DNA from: Achromobacter veterisilvae
Lineage (GTDB): Bacteria > Pseudomonadota > Gammaproteobacteria > Burkholderiales > Burkholderiaceae_B
DNA: 64,000 bases
Assembly (NCBI RefSeq): GCF_900496975.1
Contig: NZ_UFQC01000003.1
Coordinates: 124,001 to 188,000 of the forward strand
Reading direction: 5' to 3'
Each line of letters starts with the position of its first letter. Positions within the stretch are counted from its first letter, which is position 1. This document shows positions 28,021-35,529 of the stretch, piece by piece. Made by a program: the position numbers and the translations under genes. Below the pieces are notes generated by a model. The model did no database searches. It was not told the DNA's origin and saw only the letters and a program-made list of their open reading frames with translations.

Positions 28021-29003
28021 TGCGTCACGATTCCCCGGGTTTTGATGAGCTGGCCCCAGCGTTCGGATTCGGCGCGCACCAGCGCGTCCATGTCCGCGCG
28101 TCCGCCGGCGACCACTTCGAAGCCGGCCGCCGTGATGCGGCCCTCCACGGCCGGATCGCGCAGCGTGGCGATCGTGGCCGTCTCCAGCTTGTCCAGGACC
28201 GCGGGGGGCGTCTGGGCCGGCGCCACCATGCCTACCCAGGAATAGATCTCGAAGCCCGGGTAGGTTTCGGCGATGGCGGGCACGTCGGGCAGGGCCGCCA
28301 CGCGCTTGGGCGCGGTGACCGCCAGCGCGCGCAGCTTGCCGCTCTGGATGTGGGGCAGCACCAGCGGCAGGCTGGCGATGATGGAATCCACGTGGCCGCC
28401 CATCAGGTCGGACAGGGCCGGGCCGCCGCCGCGGTACGGCGTATGGATGCCGCTGGTGCCCGCCTGCTGGTGGAACAGTTCGGCCGCCAGGTGGTTGGAA
28501 CTGCCGGCGCCCACCGAGGCGAACGATACGTCGCCTTTCTTCGCGGCCGCGACGTAGTCGGCCAGCGTCTGGTAGGGGCCGCTGCCCGTCACCGCCAGCA
28601 CCATGGGCGAACGCACCATGTAGGAGACGCCGGTGAGGTCGCGCTCGGTGACGTAGGACAGCTTGGGATGGATGAGCTGTTCGGTGGCGTAGGAATCGAA
28701 CACCATCTCCACCGTGTAGCCGTCGGCCGGCGCCTTGGCCACCAGCGCCGTGCCGATGGTGCCGCCGGCGCCGCCGCGGTTGTCGATGACCACCGGCTGG
28801 CCCAGCTTCTCCTGCAGCGATTGCTGCACCTGGCGGGCCACGTTGTCCACCGTGCCGCCCGCGGCGAACGGCACCACCACGGTGACGGGTTTGCTGGGAT
28901 AGGACTGCGCCGCGGCCGGGCCGGCGGTCCAGGCGGAGGCCGCCAGGGCGGCGCCCGCCAGCAGGGCGAGGGGCTTGCGGCGAATGTCGGTGAATCGGGG
29001 CAT
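28017..29003 (-). CDS. Bug-family (TctC-type) periplasmic substrate-binding protein
   Basis: A 328-residue extracytoplasmic binding protein. The signal peptide ends in AAAQ before SYPSKPVTVVVPFAAGGTVD, the diagnostic start of Bug proteins; GGAGGTIGTALVAKAPADGYT is the second conserved block. Bug proteins bind carboxylates and feed tripartite tricarboxylate transporters encoded elsewhere. Translationally coupled to the maleylacetate reductase and divergent from a LysR gene, so its ligand may be an aromatic acid or a ring-cleavage product. No TctA/TctB membrane genes are present here. Confidence 0.92.
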   Translation of the reverse strand: MPRFTDIRRKPLALLAGAALAASAWTAGPAAAQSYPSKPVTVVVPFAAGGTVDNVARQVQQSLQEKLGQPVVIDNRGGAGGTIGTALVAKAPADGYTVEMVFDSYATEQLIHPKLSYVTERDLTGVSYMVRSPMVLAVTGSGPYQTLADYVAAAKKGDVSFASVGAGSSNHLAAELFHQQAGTSGIHTPYRGGGPALSDLMGGHVDSIIASLPLVLPHIQSGKLRALAVTAPKRVAALPDVPAIAETYPGFEIYSWVGMVAPAQTPPAVLDKLETATIATLRDPAVEGRITAAGFEVVAGGRADMDALVRAESERWGQLIKTRGIVTQ

Positions 29004-29144
29004 GAAGTCTCCTGGGCGTGTTGTCGTCGTTATCGCGGCTGCCAGGACTGGGCGATCTTTGTGAAAATTGCCAAGGTGCAGCCATGCACGCTATCGTAAG
29101 TGCCAACGCCCGCAGGAAAGTAGGCGCCGAACGCCAAACCCTTT

Positions 29145-29157
29145 TGCGTAGTACGCA
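29145..29157. promoter_or_regulatory. LysR-type box between the Bug gene and the LysR regulator
   Basis: TGCGT-AGT-ACGCA is a perfect inverted repeat with the T-N11-A form of LysR-type sites. It ends 3 nt before the LysR start codon in the 157-nt divergent gap, suiting autoregulation. Confidence 0.55.
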
Positions 29158-29160
29158 CAA

Positions 29161-30123
29161 ATGAAAGCCGTCAAATTTGCCGAAAACCTGTCCATCTTCG
29201 TGGACGTCGCCCGCGCGCAGAGCTTTTCCGAGGTGGCCCGCCGCCGCGGAATGGTGGCCTCGTCCGTGGCGCGGCAGATCGGGGCCCTGGAATCCGAACT
29301 GCAGGTGCCGCTGTTCGTGCGTTCGACCCGCGCCCTGGTGCCCACCGAGGCCGGAGAGGTGCTGTACGAACGGGCCGTGAAGATCCTGCACGACATGACG
29401 GAGGCGCGCTCGGAGGTCATTTCGCTGGAGCAGACCGTGCAGGGCCTGCTGCGCGTGAGCTGCCTGCCCGCCTTCGCGCGCCGCTACGTGGTGCCCATCC
29501 TGCAACAGTTGGGCGAACGCCATCCGCAACTGCGGGTGGAACTGGAACTGACCGAGCGAGTGGTGGACCCGGTGGTCGAGCGCATGGACGTCGTGGTGCG
29601 CGTGGGGCAGCAGCCCGACAGCAGCCTGATCGGCCAGCGCATTGGCAGCCACCGTTACCTGATCTGCGCCGCGCCGTCGTATCTGGAGCGCCACGGCGTG
29701 CCGCGGACGCTGGCGGACCTGTCGCGCCACCGCCTGATCGACCGGCGCCACAGCACTAGCGTGCGGGGCTGGCGCGAACTGGGCGACGGCCAGTGGGCGC
29801 AGGACGCCAGGTTCGTGCTGGAGTGCGATGACTGCGATGCGCGGCGCCAGGCGGCGCTGGAAGGGCTGGGCATCGCGCTCATGCCCAATTGGTCGGCGGG
29901 GCCGGACATCGGCGCCGGCCGCCTGGTGCAGCTTGCGCTGCAGGACGCCAGCCCGCCGCCCGACAGCGGCATCTACCTGCTGCGGGCCATGCCGCGCGCC
30001 AACGCCCGGATACGCGCCTTCACCGAGCAGTTGCGGCGGCAGGTGGGTTCGCCGTCGGTCTGGGACGTGGCCATCGATTCGGCGTGCCCGCCGGCTGCCG
30101 CGCCCGCCGCGCGCGGGGCCTAG
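29161..30123 (+). CDS. LysR-family transcriptional regulator
   Basis: A 320-residue regulator. The N-terminal winged HTH spans about residues 8-66 (AQSFSEVARRRGMVASSVAR, then LFVRSTRALVPTEAGEVLYE). The rest is a LysR effector-binding domain of the CrgA-like subgroup (GLLRVSCLPAFARRYVVP). It diverges from the Bug-maleylacetate reductase operon and is its most likely regulator, with an aromatic catabolite as probable inducer. The stop codon shares the CTAG tetranucleotide with the stop of the converging dUTPase gene. Confidence 0.92.
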   Translation: MKAVKFAENLSIFVDVARAQSFSEVARRRGMVASSVARQIGALESELQVPLFVRSTRALVPTEAGEVLYERAVKILHDMTEARSEVISLEQTVQGLLRVSCLPAFARRYVVPILQQLGERHPQLRVELELTERVVDPVVERMDVVVRVGQQPDSSLIGQRIGSHRYLICAAPSYLERHGVPRTLADLSRHRLIDRRHSTSVRGWRELGDGQWAQDARFVLECDDCDARRQAALEGLGIALMPNWSAGPDIGAGRLVQLALQDASPPPDSGIYLLRAMPRANARIRAFTEQLRRQVGSPSVWDVAIDSACPPAAAPAARGA

Positions 30124-30788
30124 AGGCGGGAGTAGGCCTGTTCCAGTTCGCGGTGCAGCGCGTCGGCGAAGTCCGCGCTGGCGGGATCCTGCTGCGACAT
30201 CAGCCGGGCCAGCACGACGTTGTCTTCCTCGCCGTTCCAGATCTTGATGTAGGTGCCTTCCTTGTAGCCGTGCCGCTGGCGGAAGATGTTCAGCACGTTC
30301 TTGGACACGTACTGGGTATAGGCGTCGTTCCAGCTCATTTCGCACGCCGCCATGGTTTGTTCCAGCACCTTGAAGCTGGCGCGTCCGCACACCGCCAGGC
30401 CGCCGATCAATTCCAGCAGTTCGGGCACGTTCAGCGCGTCCAGCGCGTAGGCCTTGCCGTCCAGCGAGACGGAAGCGGGGCCCGCCAGGTCGGCGACCAG
30501 CGCGTCGGCCGCGCCGCCGATGGCGCCGCCGGCCTCGACGATCGTGTGCGACAGGTAGAAATGCAGGATGTCCACCAGTTCCATCTGCACCTGGGGCAGG
30601 TCGATGGTCTGCTTCTTCCACCACTTCCAGCCGTAGTGCTCCAGCGCCTCGGCGGATTCGACGAAGGCGGCGCGCAGGAAGCGGGCCCCGCCGTTCACCC
30701 AGTCCGGATTGATCATGGTGTTCAAGTGGTCCTGCAACTTGAGCATCGTGGCCGCCTGGGCCTGGTTCAATCCGACAACGTTATTCAC
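30120..30788 (-). CDS. Dimeric all-alpha dUTP diphosphatase (dUTPase_2 family)
   Basis: A 222-residue protein of the MazG-like, all-alpha dUTPase group found in Leishmania and Campylobacter, not the trimeric Dut. It hydrolyses dUTP to dUMP and pyrophosphate. YGWKWWKKQTIDLPQVQMEL followed by VDILHF carries the acidic Mg2+ ligands. TYIKIWNGEEDN near the C-terminus is also family-typical. The GTG at 30788 is preferred because a GGAG site lies 5 nt upstream; a GTG two codons earlier (30794) would overlap that site. It converges on the LysR gene with a 4-nt overlap. Confidence 0.85.
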   Translation of the reverse strand: MNNVVGLNQAQAATMLKLQDHLNTMINPDWVNGGARFLRAAFVESAEALEHYGWKWWKKQTIDLPQVQMELVDILHFYLSHTIVEAGGAIGGAADALVADLAGPASVSLDGKAYALDALNVPELLELIGGLAVCGRASFKVLEQTMAACEMSWNDAYTQYVSKNVLNIFRQRHGYKEGTYIKIWNGEEDNVVLARLMSQQDPASADFADALHRELEQAYSRL

Positions 30789-30871
30789 TTTCACTCCGGG
30801 GTTCGTGGGGCCTTTGCGGCTGCGGCGGAAATGTTAGCACCATTGCCTTCGCGCACAGCCCGCCGGCGGCG

Positions 30872-31405
30872 TCAGGCGCCGCCGTCCTTGCGGTAGGACG
30901 AGGGCTTGAGCGGCGGCAGTTTTTCCAGCGGCGTCTTGCGCGGATTGCGCGCGCTGCCGGCCGCCTTGAACAGCATGACCGCGAAGAACACCAGGAAGAT
31001 GGCGGGCATCAGTTCGTCCAGGTCGAACCGCGGGCTGCGCAGGACTTCGAAGACGATGCGCGCCGCGGCCCAGCCGGCCAGCACGCCGGCGACCGTCAGG
31101 ATGATGCCGATCTTGCGCTGCCGCGCGCGCCGCGCCAGCGGCACCGCGGCGGGGTCCTCGTGGCCGGCGGCGGGAGGAGGCGCGGCGGCGCCGGACCGCG
31201 ACGGCAGGGGCGGCGGCGCGGATTTGCCCCAGGGGGCGGTGGACAGCGGTTCGGGCGGCGCGGACGGCGCGGGGACGGGCTCGGGCACGCGCCGGGCGGC
31301 CTCGCGCTTGGGCGGGACCCTGCCGGGCGTCGCGCCGCCGGCGCGCGTCAGGTTTTCGATATAGCGCGCGAAATCGCCGTCCTTCGGCTCGGCATCCATG
31401 GCCAT
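30872..31405 (-). CDS. Proline-rich membrane protein of unknown function
   Basis: A 177-residue protein. The first 90 residues are hydrophilic, rich in Pro, Ala and Arg, and begin with an acidic DAEPKDGDFARYIENL stretch. Two hydrophobic segments follow (about 98-118 and 130-150), then a basic C-terminus KLPPLKPSSYRKDGG. No family recognised. An AAGGA site precedes the ATG. It sits 13 nt after the DedA gene on the same strand, so the two are likely cotranscribed. Confidence 0.7.
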   Translation of the reverse strand: MAMDAEPKDGDFARYIENLTRAGGATPGRVPPKREAARRVPEPVPAPSAPPEPLSTAPWGKSAPPPLPSRSGAAAPPPAAGHEDPAAVPLARRARQRKIGIILTVAGVLAGWAAARIVFEVLRSPRFDLDELMPAIFLVFFAVMLFKAAGSARNPRKTPLEKLPPLKPSSYRKDGGA

Positions 31406-31418
31406 TTCCTTCTCCGGT

Positions 31419-32057
31419 TCAGTTGCCGCGGCGTTGCCGCGCCGGCACGCGGCGCTTGCGCAGCATGGCTAGCAGCAAACCGCATCCTAGCAGCACCGAG
31501 AGCCCCGCGCCGATCATCATGGCGATCTGCTGCGCGTTGTCCGCCGCGCCCAGGCTGCGCGCGGTGAGGTATCCCGGCGCCAGCATCAGGGGCAGCCACA
31601 GGACGGCCGACGTGACGTTGGCCAACTGGAAGCGGGCGTGCGCCATGCCCATGACCCCGGCGACGGTGGGAATGGTGGAACGGATGGGGCCCAGGAAGCG
31701 GCCGATCAGCACGGAAGCGAAACCGTAGCGATGGAAGAACAGCCGGGCGCGCGCCACGCCGGTGCGCTGCTGCTTCAGCGGCCAGCGGCGCAGCACGCCC
31801 GGTCCGGCCCAGCGGCCCAGCCAATAGGACAGGGCGTCGCCGACGATCGCGCCGGCGATGCCCCAGGCGACGACGCCCCACGGGCTCAGCGTGCCGGCGC
31901 CGATCAGGCCGCCGGTCAGCAGCATCAGGGCGGTGGCCGGGATGAACAGGCCCAGCAGCACCATGGATTCGCCCAGGGTCAGCAGGAAGGTGATCGGCCC
32001 CGCCCACGCCTGGTTGGTCTCGATGAACAAGGCTATCTTGTCGACGTATAGGTCCAT
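31419..32057 (-). CDS. DedA-family inner-membrane protein
   Basis: A 212-residue polytopic protein of the DedA/VTT superfamily. Conserved motifs are GESMVLLGLFIPATALMLLT near the N-terminus and GRFLGPIRSTIPTVAGVMGM in the middle, which includes the essential Arg and Pro residues. Members act in lipid-carrier recycling (undecaprenyl phosphate or phospholipid flipping) and support envelope integrity and proton-motive force. It is upstream of the proline-rich protein and divergent from the YdjM-like gene. Confidence 0.9.
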   Translation of the reverse strand: MDLYVDKIALFIETNQAWAGPITFLLTLGESMVLLGLFIPATALMLLTGGLIGAGTLSPWGVVAWGIAGAIVGDALSYWLGRWAGPGVLRRWPLKQQRTGVARARLFFHRYGFASVLIGRFLGPIRSTIPTVAGVMGMAHARFQLANVTSAVLWLPLMLAPGYLTARSLGAADNAQQIAMMIGAGLSVLLGCGLLLAMLRKRRVPARQRRGN

Positions 32058-32163
32058 AAGCGGAAACTTGAAAATTAGCTGAATGCAATCAGGTATCTTA
32101 ACGCCTGCATGGACGGCCGCGCGGGGCGTAGTCCGTCCGGTTGAAGCTTATCGTCGGGGAATT

Positions 32164-33204
32164 ATGGATTCGGTTACGCAAGCGGTGCTGGGCGCGGGGA
32201 TACAGGGCGCCCTGATGGGGCGCTTCCAGGGACGGCGGGCGCTGATCTACGGCGCGGCGCTGGCCACGGTGCCGGACCTGGACGTGCTGATGAGCTATCC
32301 GGATCCGGTGTCGCTCATGACCTACCACCGGGGGTTCTCGCATTCGGTCTTCGTCCTGACCGGCCTGGCCGCCTTGCTGGCGTGGCTGATCCGCAAATAC
32401 TGGCCGCAGGCGCCCTACGGCGGGCGCCGGCTGTTCCTGACCCTGTGGCTGGTGCTGGTGACCCATCCGGTGCTGGACGCCTTCACCGTCTACGGGACGC
32501 AGCTCTTCTGGCCGCTGGCGCGCATTCCGGAAAGCTGGTCGGCCATCTTCATCATCGATCCGGTCTATACCGTGCCGTTGCTGGCGGGAATGCTGTTCGC
32601 CATCGCTTTCGGAATGACCCGGACCGCGCGCCGCCTGCTGGCCGCGGCGCTGGTCTTCAGCACGGCCTACCTGGGCTTCGGCCTGGCGGGGCGCGTGGCC
32701 GCCGAACACCGGGTGCGCGACGCGATGCAGGCGCAGGGCATCGCGGTTGCCGAACTGCGGGCCGTCTCCATGCCGTTTAATACGCTGGTCTGGCGCGTCA
32801 TCGCAAAGACCGCGGACGGCGACTATTACGAATCGGTCAGCAGCCCGTTCGACCGGGCTCCCCCGGAATGGCTGCGCCAGCCGCTGCACCTGGACCTGGG
32901 CCGGGCGCTGGCAGGCGTGCCGCTGCACGAACGGCTGCGCTGGTTCACGGACGACTGGCTGCGCTACGACGCCATCGGCGACGCCCTGGTGGTGACGGAC
33001 CTGCGGATGGGGCTGGCGGGGCACTACACCTTCCGCTTCAAGATGGCCGAGCGCGCCGCCGACGGAACCTGGACCCCGGTGACGCCGTCGAGCTGGCCCA
33101 GCGAGCGCGGCGGATGGCCCGAACTGAAGCGGGTCCTGGCCCGCATCCTGCACGAACAGCCGCCGCTGCCGCTGGCGCAGTGGTCGGAGTTGTCCTTGCG
33201 ATAG
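32164..33204 (+). CDS. Membrane-bound metal-dependent hydrolase, YdjM/LexA-regulated family
   Basis: A 346-residue protein. The N-terminal DUF457/YdjM domain has several hydrophobic segments and conserved histidines in YHRGFSHSVFVL and THPVLDAFTVYG, plus VPDLDVLMSY; together these suggest a metal site at the membrane. A soluble C-terminal half from about residue 190 is a common extension in beta-proteobacteria. The start at 32164 is chosen because MDSVTQAVLGAGIQG is the family N-terminus. Physiological role unknown; the repeat cluster begins 40 nt after its stop. Confidence 0.85.
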   Translation: MDSVTQAVLGAGIQGALMGRFQGRRALIYGAALATVPDLDVLMSYPDPVSLMTYHRGFSHSVFVLTGLAALLAWLIRKYWPQAPYGGRRLFLTLWLVLVTHPVLDAFTVYGTQLFWPLARIPESWSAIFIIDPVYTVPLLAGMLFAIAFGMTRTARRLLAAALVFSTAYLGFGLAGRVAAEHRVRDAMQAQGIAVAELRAVSMPFNTLVWRVIAKTADGDYYESVSSPFDRAPPEWLRQPLHLDLGRALAGVPLHERLRWFTDDWLRYDAIGDALVVTDLRMGLAGHYTFRFKMAERAADGTWTPVTPSSWPSERGGWPELKRVLARILHEQPPLPLAQWSELSLR

Positions 33205-33240
33205 CCCGGGATGCGGGTGTGAGATGCAGGTGTCTAGATG

Positions 33241-33840
33241 CAGGTGTCTGACACCCTAGGGCAAGGCGCTTCAAGCTTGAAGCAGCGCGTCACGGGTGTC
33301 AGACACCCCCGCGGCACCCACCTCCTTCCCCCGTGTCAGACACCCGGCCACACCTCTTCCCCCCGTGCCGCCGTCTCGTACGGGTGTCAGACACTTGCCC
33401 TCCGCATATGCAGGTGTCTGACACCCCTACGGCAAGGCGCTTCAAGCTTGAAGCAGCGCACCACGGGTGTCAGACACCCCCCGCGGCACCCACCTCCTTC
33501 CGCCGTGTCAGACACCCGGCCACACCTCTTCCCCCCGTGCCGCCGTCTCATACGGGTGTCAGACACTTACCCCATGCAGGTGTCTGACACCCCTACGGCA
33601 AGGCGCTCCAAGCTTGAAGCAGCGCACCACGGGTGTCAGACACCCCCCGCGGCACCCACCTCCTTCCCCGTGTCAGACACCCGGCCACACCTCTACCCCC
33701 CGTGCCGCCGTCTCGTAGGGGTGTCAGACACTTGCCCTTACGGGTGTCAGACCCTTACCCATGCAGGTGTCTGACACCCCTACGGCAAGGCGCTCCAAGC
33801 TTGAAGCACCGCATCACGGGTGTCAGACACTCCCCCTCCA
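33241..33840. repeat. Intergenic repeat cluster 1: four tandem 166-187 bp units with GTGTCWGACAC palindromes
   Basis: Units begin at 33241, 33411, 33577 and 33764 (the last is partial). Fourteen exact copies of GTGTCTGACAC or its reverse complement start at 33244, 33296, 33333, 33384, 33414, 33467, 33505, 33556, 33580, 33633, 33670, 33721, 33767 and 33820. One degenerate copy is at 33744. Copies pair at 51-53 nt start to start. Each unit also holds GCTTCAAGCTTGAAGC or a one-base variant, itself a palindrome. All three forward frames are largely open across it, but this is a consequence of the repeats. REP/BIME-like; no transposase nearby. Confidence 0.9.
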
Positions 33841-34106
33841 ACACCCCCAAAAACCCCAGAATTTACAAATATTTATTAAATGTCGAACTACTACTAACGT
33901 GATTTAGTTGCGTTCCTAAATACCTGAGAGAAGTTGATCCCTACAGTGTCCATACCGCTGGAATTCGCACATGGCGCGCATGCCGTGGGCGTATTCCAGG
34001 GCTGCGGCACTCGGCAGTCCGGACCTTCCGCCAGCGTGCCGCGGACTTGCGGTCAGGCCTGCATCGGCAAGCCGGGCCCGATCAACTCCAACTCAGGAAT
34101 CGCAAT
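33841..34106 (+). promoter_or_regulatory. AT-rich leader and presumed promoter region of the fimbrial operon
   Basis: This 266-nt stretch links the repeat cluster to the first fimbrial gene. Its first part is strongly AT-rich (around 33860-33930) and is the obvious promoter location. There is no long poly-C tract of the kind that switches Bordetella fim promoters. No gene is supported here. Confidence 0.45.
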
Positions 34107-34718
34107 ATGAAACGCAGTCTCCTCGCATCCCTCATTTCCTCCGGTGCGTTGTTTGCCGCCTTGGCGCCCGCCGTTTCCCATGCCCAGGCGTTCGACGGCC
34201 AGATCCGCTTCACGGGCAAGGTCTCGGCCATAACGTGCAAGGTCAACGGCCAGGATGCCGGCCTCGGCAACATCAAGGATGTACCGCTCGGCACGCACGC
34301 CCCGGCCCTCTTCCTTCCCTTGGCCCAGGGCGCCAGGCTCCCCGCCAGCGAACAGCCCTTCAGCATCGTGCTGAGCGACTGCTCCGGAGGCGGCACGGCC
34401 GCCATTTCGTTCGACCAGGTCGCCACGCAGATCAACACGCTCTCCGGCAACCTGAGGATCAACACCACGCTGCCGGCGACCGGCCTCGAAATCGGCATCT
34501 GGAACGCCGGCAACGGCAAGACCAGCAAGGTCACGCTGGGCCAGGCCCAGGCTCCGGCCGAAGTGCAGACGGTCACATGGGATCCCGCCGCGGCGACTCC
34601 CACCAATGGCGGCAGTCTGGACTTCATGGCCGCCTACATCAAGACGGTGCCGGCGGCCACGGCCGTCACTTCCGGCAGCGCGGGTTCCGACATCGGCTTC
34701 ATCGTGGCTTACCAGTAA
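34107..34718 (+). CDS. Major fimbrial subunit (chaperone-usher pilin)
   Basis: A 203-residue secreted pilin. A signal peptide of about 26 residues ends in VSHAQA. The mature chain begins FDGQIRFTGKVSAITCKVNG, with the first of the two cysteines of a type-1-like pilin; the second lies in IVLSDCSGGG. The C-terminal strand ends GSDIGFIVAYQ, with the penultimate Tyr and alternating hydrophobic residues used for donor-strand pairing with the chaperone. An AGGAA site lies ahead of the ATG. First gene of the operon pilin-chaperone-usher-chaperone-tip. Confidence 0.9.
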   Translation: MKRSLLASLISSGALFAALAPAVSHAQAFDGQIRFTGKVSAITCKVNGQDAGLGNIKDVPLGTHAPALFLPLAQGARLPASEQPFSIVLSDCSGGGTAAISFDQVATQINTLSGNLRINTTLPATGLEIGIWNAGNGKTSKVTLGQAQAPAEVQTVTWDPAAATPTNGGSLDFMAAYIKTVPAATAVTSGSAGSDIGFIVAYQ

Positions 34719-34736
34719 TCAACAGGAGCCGATGGC

Positions 34737-35477
34737 ATGACGCCCATGGTGCGTACCGTTATTCGTTTGCTGGCCATGGGCGTCGTGGCATGGGCCGCCG
34801 GCGCCGGCGTGGCGCGGGCGGCCCTGGTCCTGGAAGGCACGCGCATCGTGTTTCCGGGCGATGCCAAGGATGTCTCCATCCGGGTCCGCAACACCGGCGC
34901 CGAACCGCTGCTGGTGCAGTCCTGGCTGGACGACGGCAGGCCGAACGCCTCGCCCGACACGCTGGTCGTGCCGTTCCTGGTGTCGCCGGCGGTGACCCGG
35001 ATCGAGCCGGCATCCAGCGGGGTGCTGCGGCTGTTCTACACCCGCCACCCCCTGCCGTCAGACCGGGAGTCCGTCTTTTATTTCAATGCGCTGGAAACGC
35101 CGCCCAGCAGCGGCAAGGAAAACGTCGTCGGCCTGAAATTCCGCACCAGGATCAAGCTGTTCTTCCGCCCTTCGGGCCTGCCTGGCCGCGTGGAGGATGC
35201 GCCGCCCAGCCTGCGGTGGTCGCCCGTCGCCGGCGGCGGATCGGTCGAGGTGCACAACCCGACACCTTATTACGTGTCGCTGCTGTCGGTGGACGTGGCG
35301 GCCAAGGGCGGCCGCCGCGCCAGTGTGGGCAGCGGCATGGTGCCGCCTTACGGCAGGGAACGCTTCAACCTTCCCGCGGGGACGCAGGCGGCCACGGACC
35401 AGGCCGCGGTGCATTTCACTGTCATCAACGATTTCGGCGGCACGCAGGCCTTCGACAGCCAACTGATGGCGCCGTGA
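34737..35477 (+). CDS. Periplasmic fimbrial chaperone 1 (PapD-like)
   Basis: A 246-residue chaperone. A signal peptide of about 30 residues ends in GVARA before ALVLEGTRIVFPGDAKDVSI. The two invariant residues that anchor the pilin carboxylate appear as Arg in the G-T-R-I start strand and Lys in RTRIKLFFRPSGL. ESVFYFNALETPP is the family signature. It caps pilins in the periplasm and hands them to the usher. It begins 18 nt after the pilin stop. A GGCCC/GGGCC hairpin and T-rich stretch follow it before the usher gene and may lower usher expression. Confidence 0.93.
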   Translation: MTPMVRTVIRLLAMGVVAWAAGAGVARAALVLEGTRIVFPGDAKDVSIRVRNTGAEPLLVQSWLDDGRPNASPDTLVVPFLVSPAVTRIEPASSGVLRLFYTRHPLPSDRESVFYFNALETPPSSGKENVVGLKFRTRIKLFFRPSGLPGRVEDAPPSLRWSPVAGGGSVEVHNPTPYYVSLLSVDVAAKGGRRASVGSGMVPPYGRERFNLPAGTQAATDQAAVHFTVINDFGGTQAFDSQLMAP

Positions 35478-35529
35478 CGGCCCACGGGCCGGGCCTTTTA
35501 TTCATTCTTTTCATCCGGAATTCGAAACG

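Noticed and set aside
33241..33840. Possible CRISPR array
   Set aside because: The recurrent motif is only 11 bp, occurs in both orientations, and the intervening sequences are themselves repeated between units. No cas gene is present.
33238..33902. Open reading frames of 80-180 residues in all three forward frames, with repeated VSDT/GVRHP/CQTP peptides
   Set aside because: They arise because the palindrome has no stop codon in these frames and recurs at 51 nt (a multiple of three). All three frames are open at once, there is no ribosome-binding site, and the composition is not protein-like.
33841..34106. Poly-C phase-variable fimbrial promoter as in Bordetella fim genes
   Set aside because: Only short C-runs (five or six bases) occur and they belong to the repeat cluster, not to a promoter spacer.
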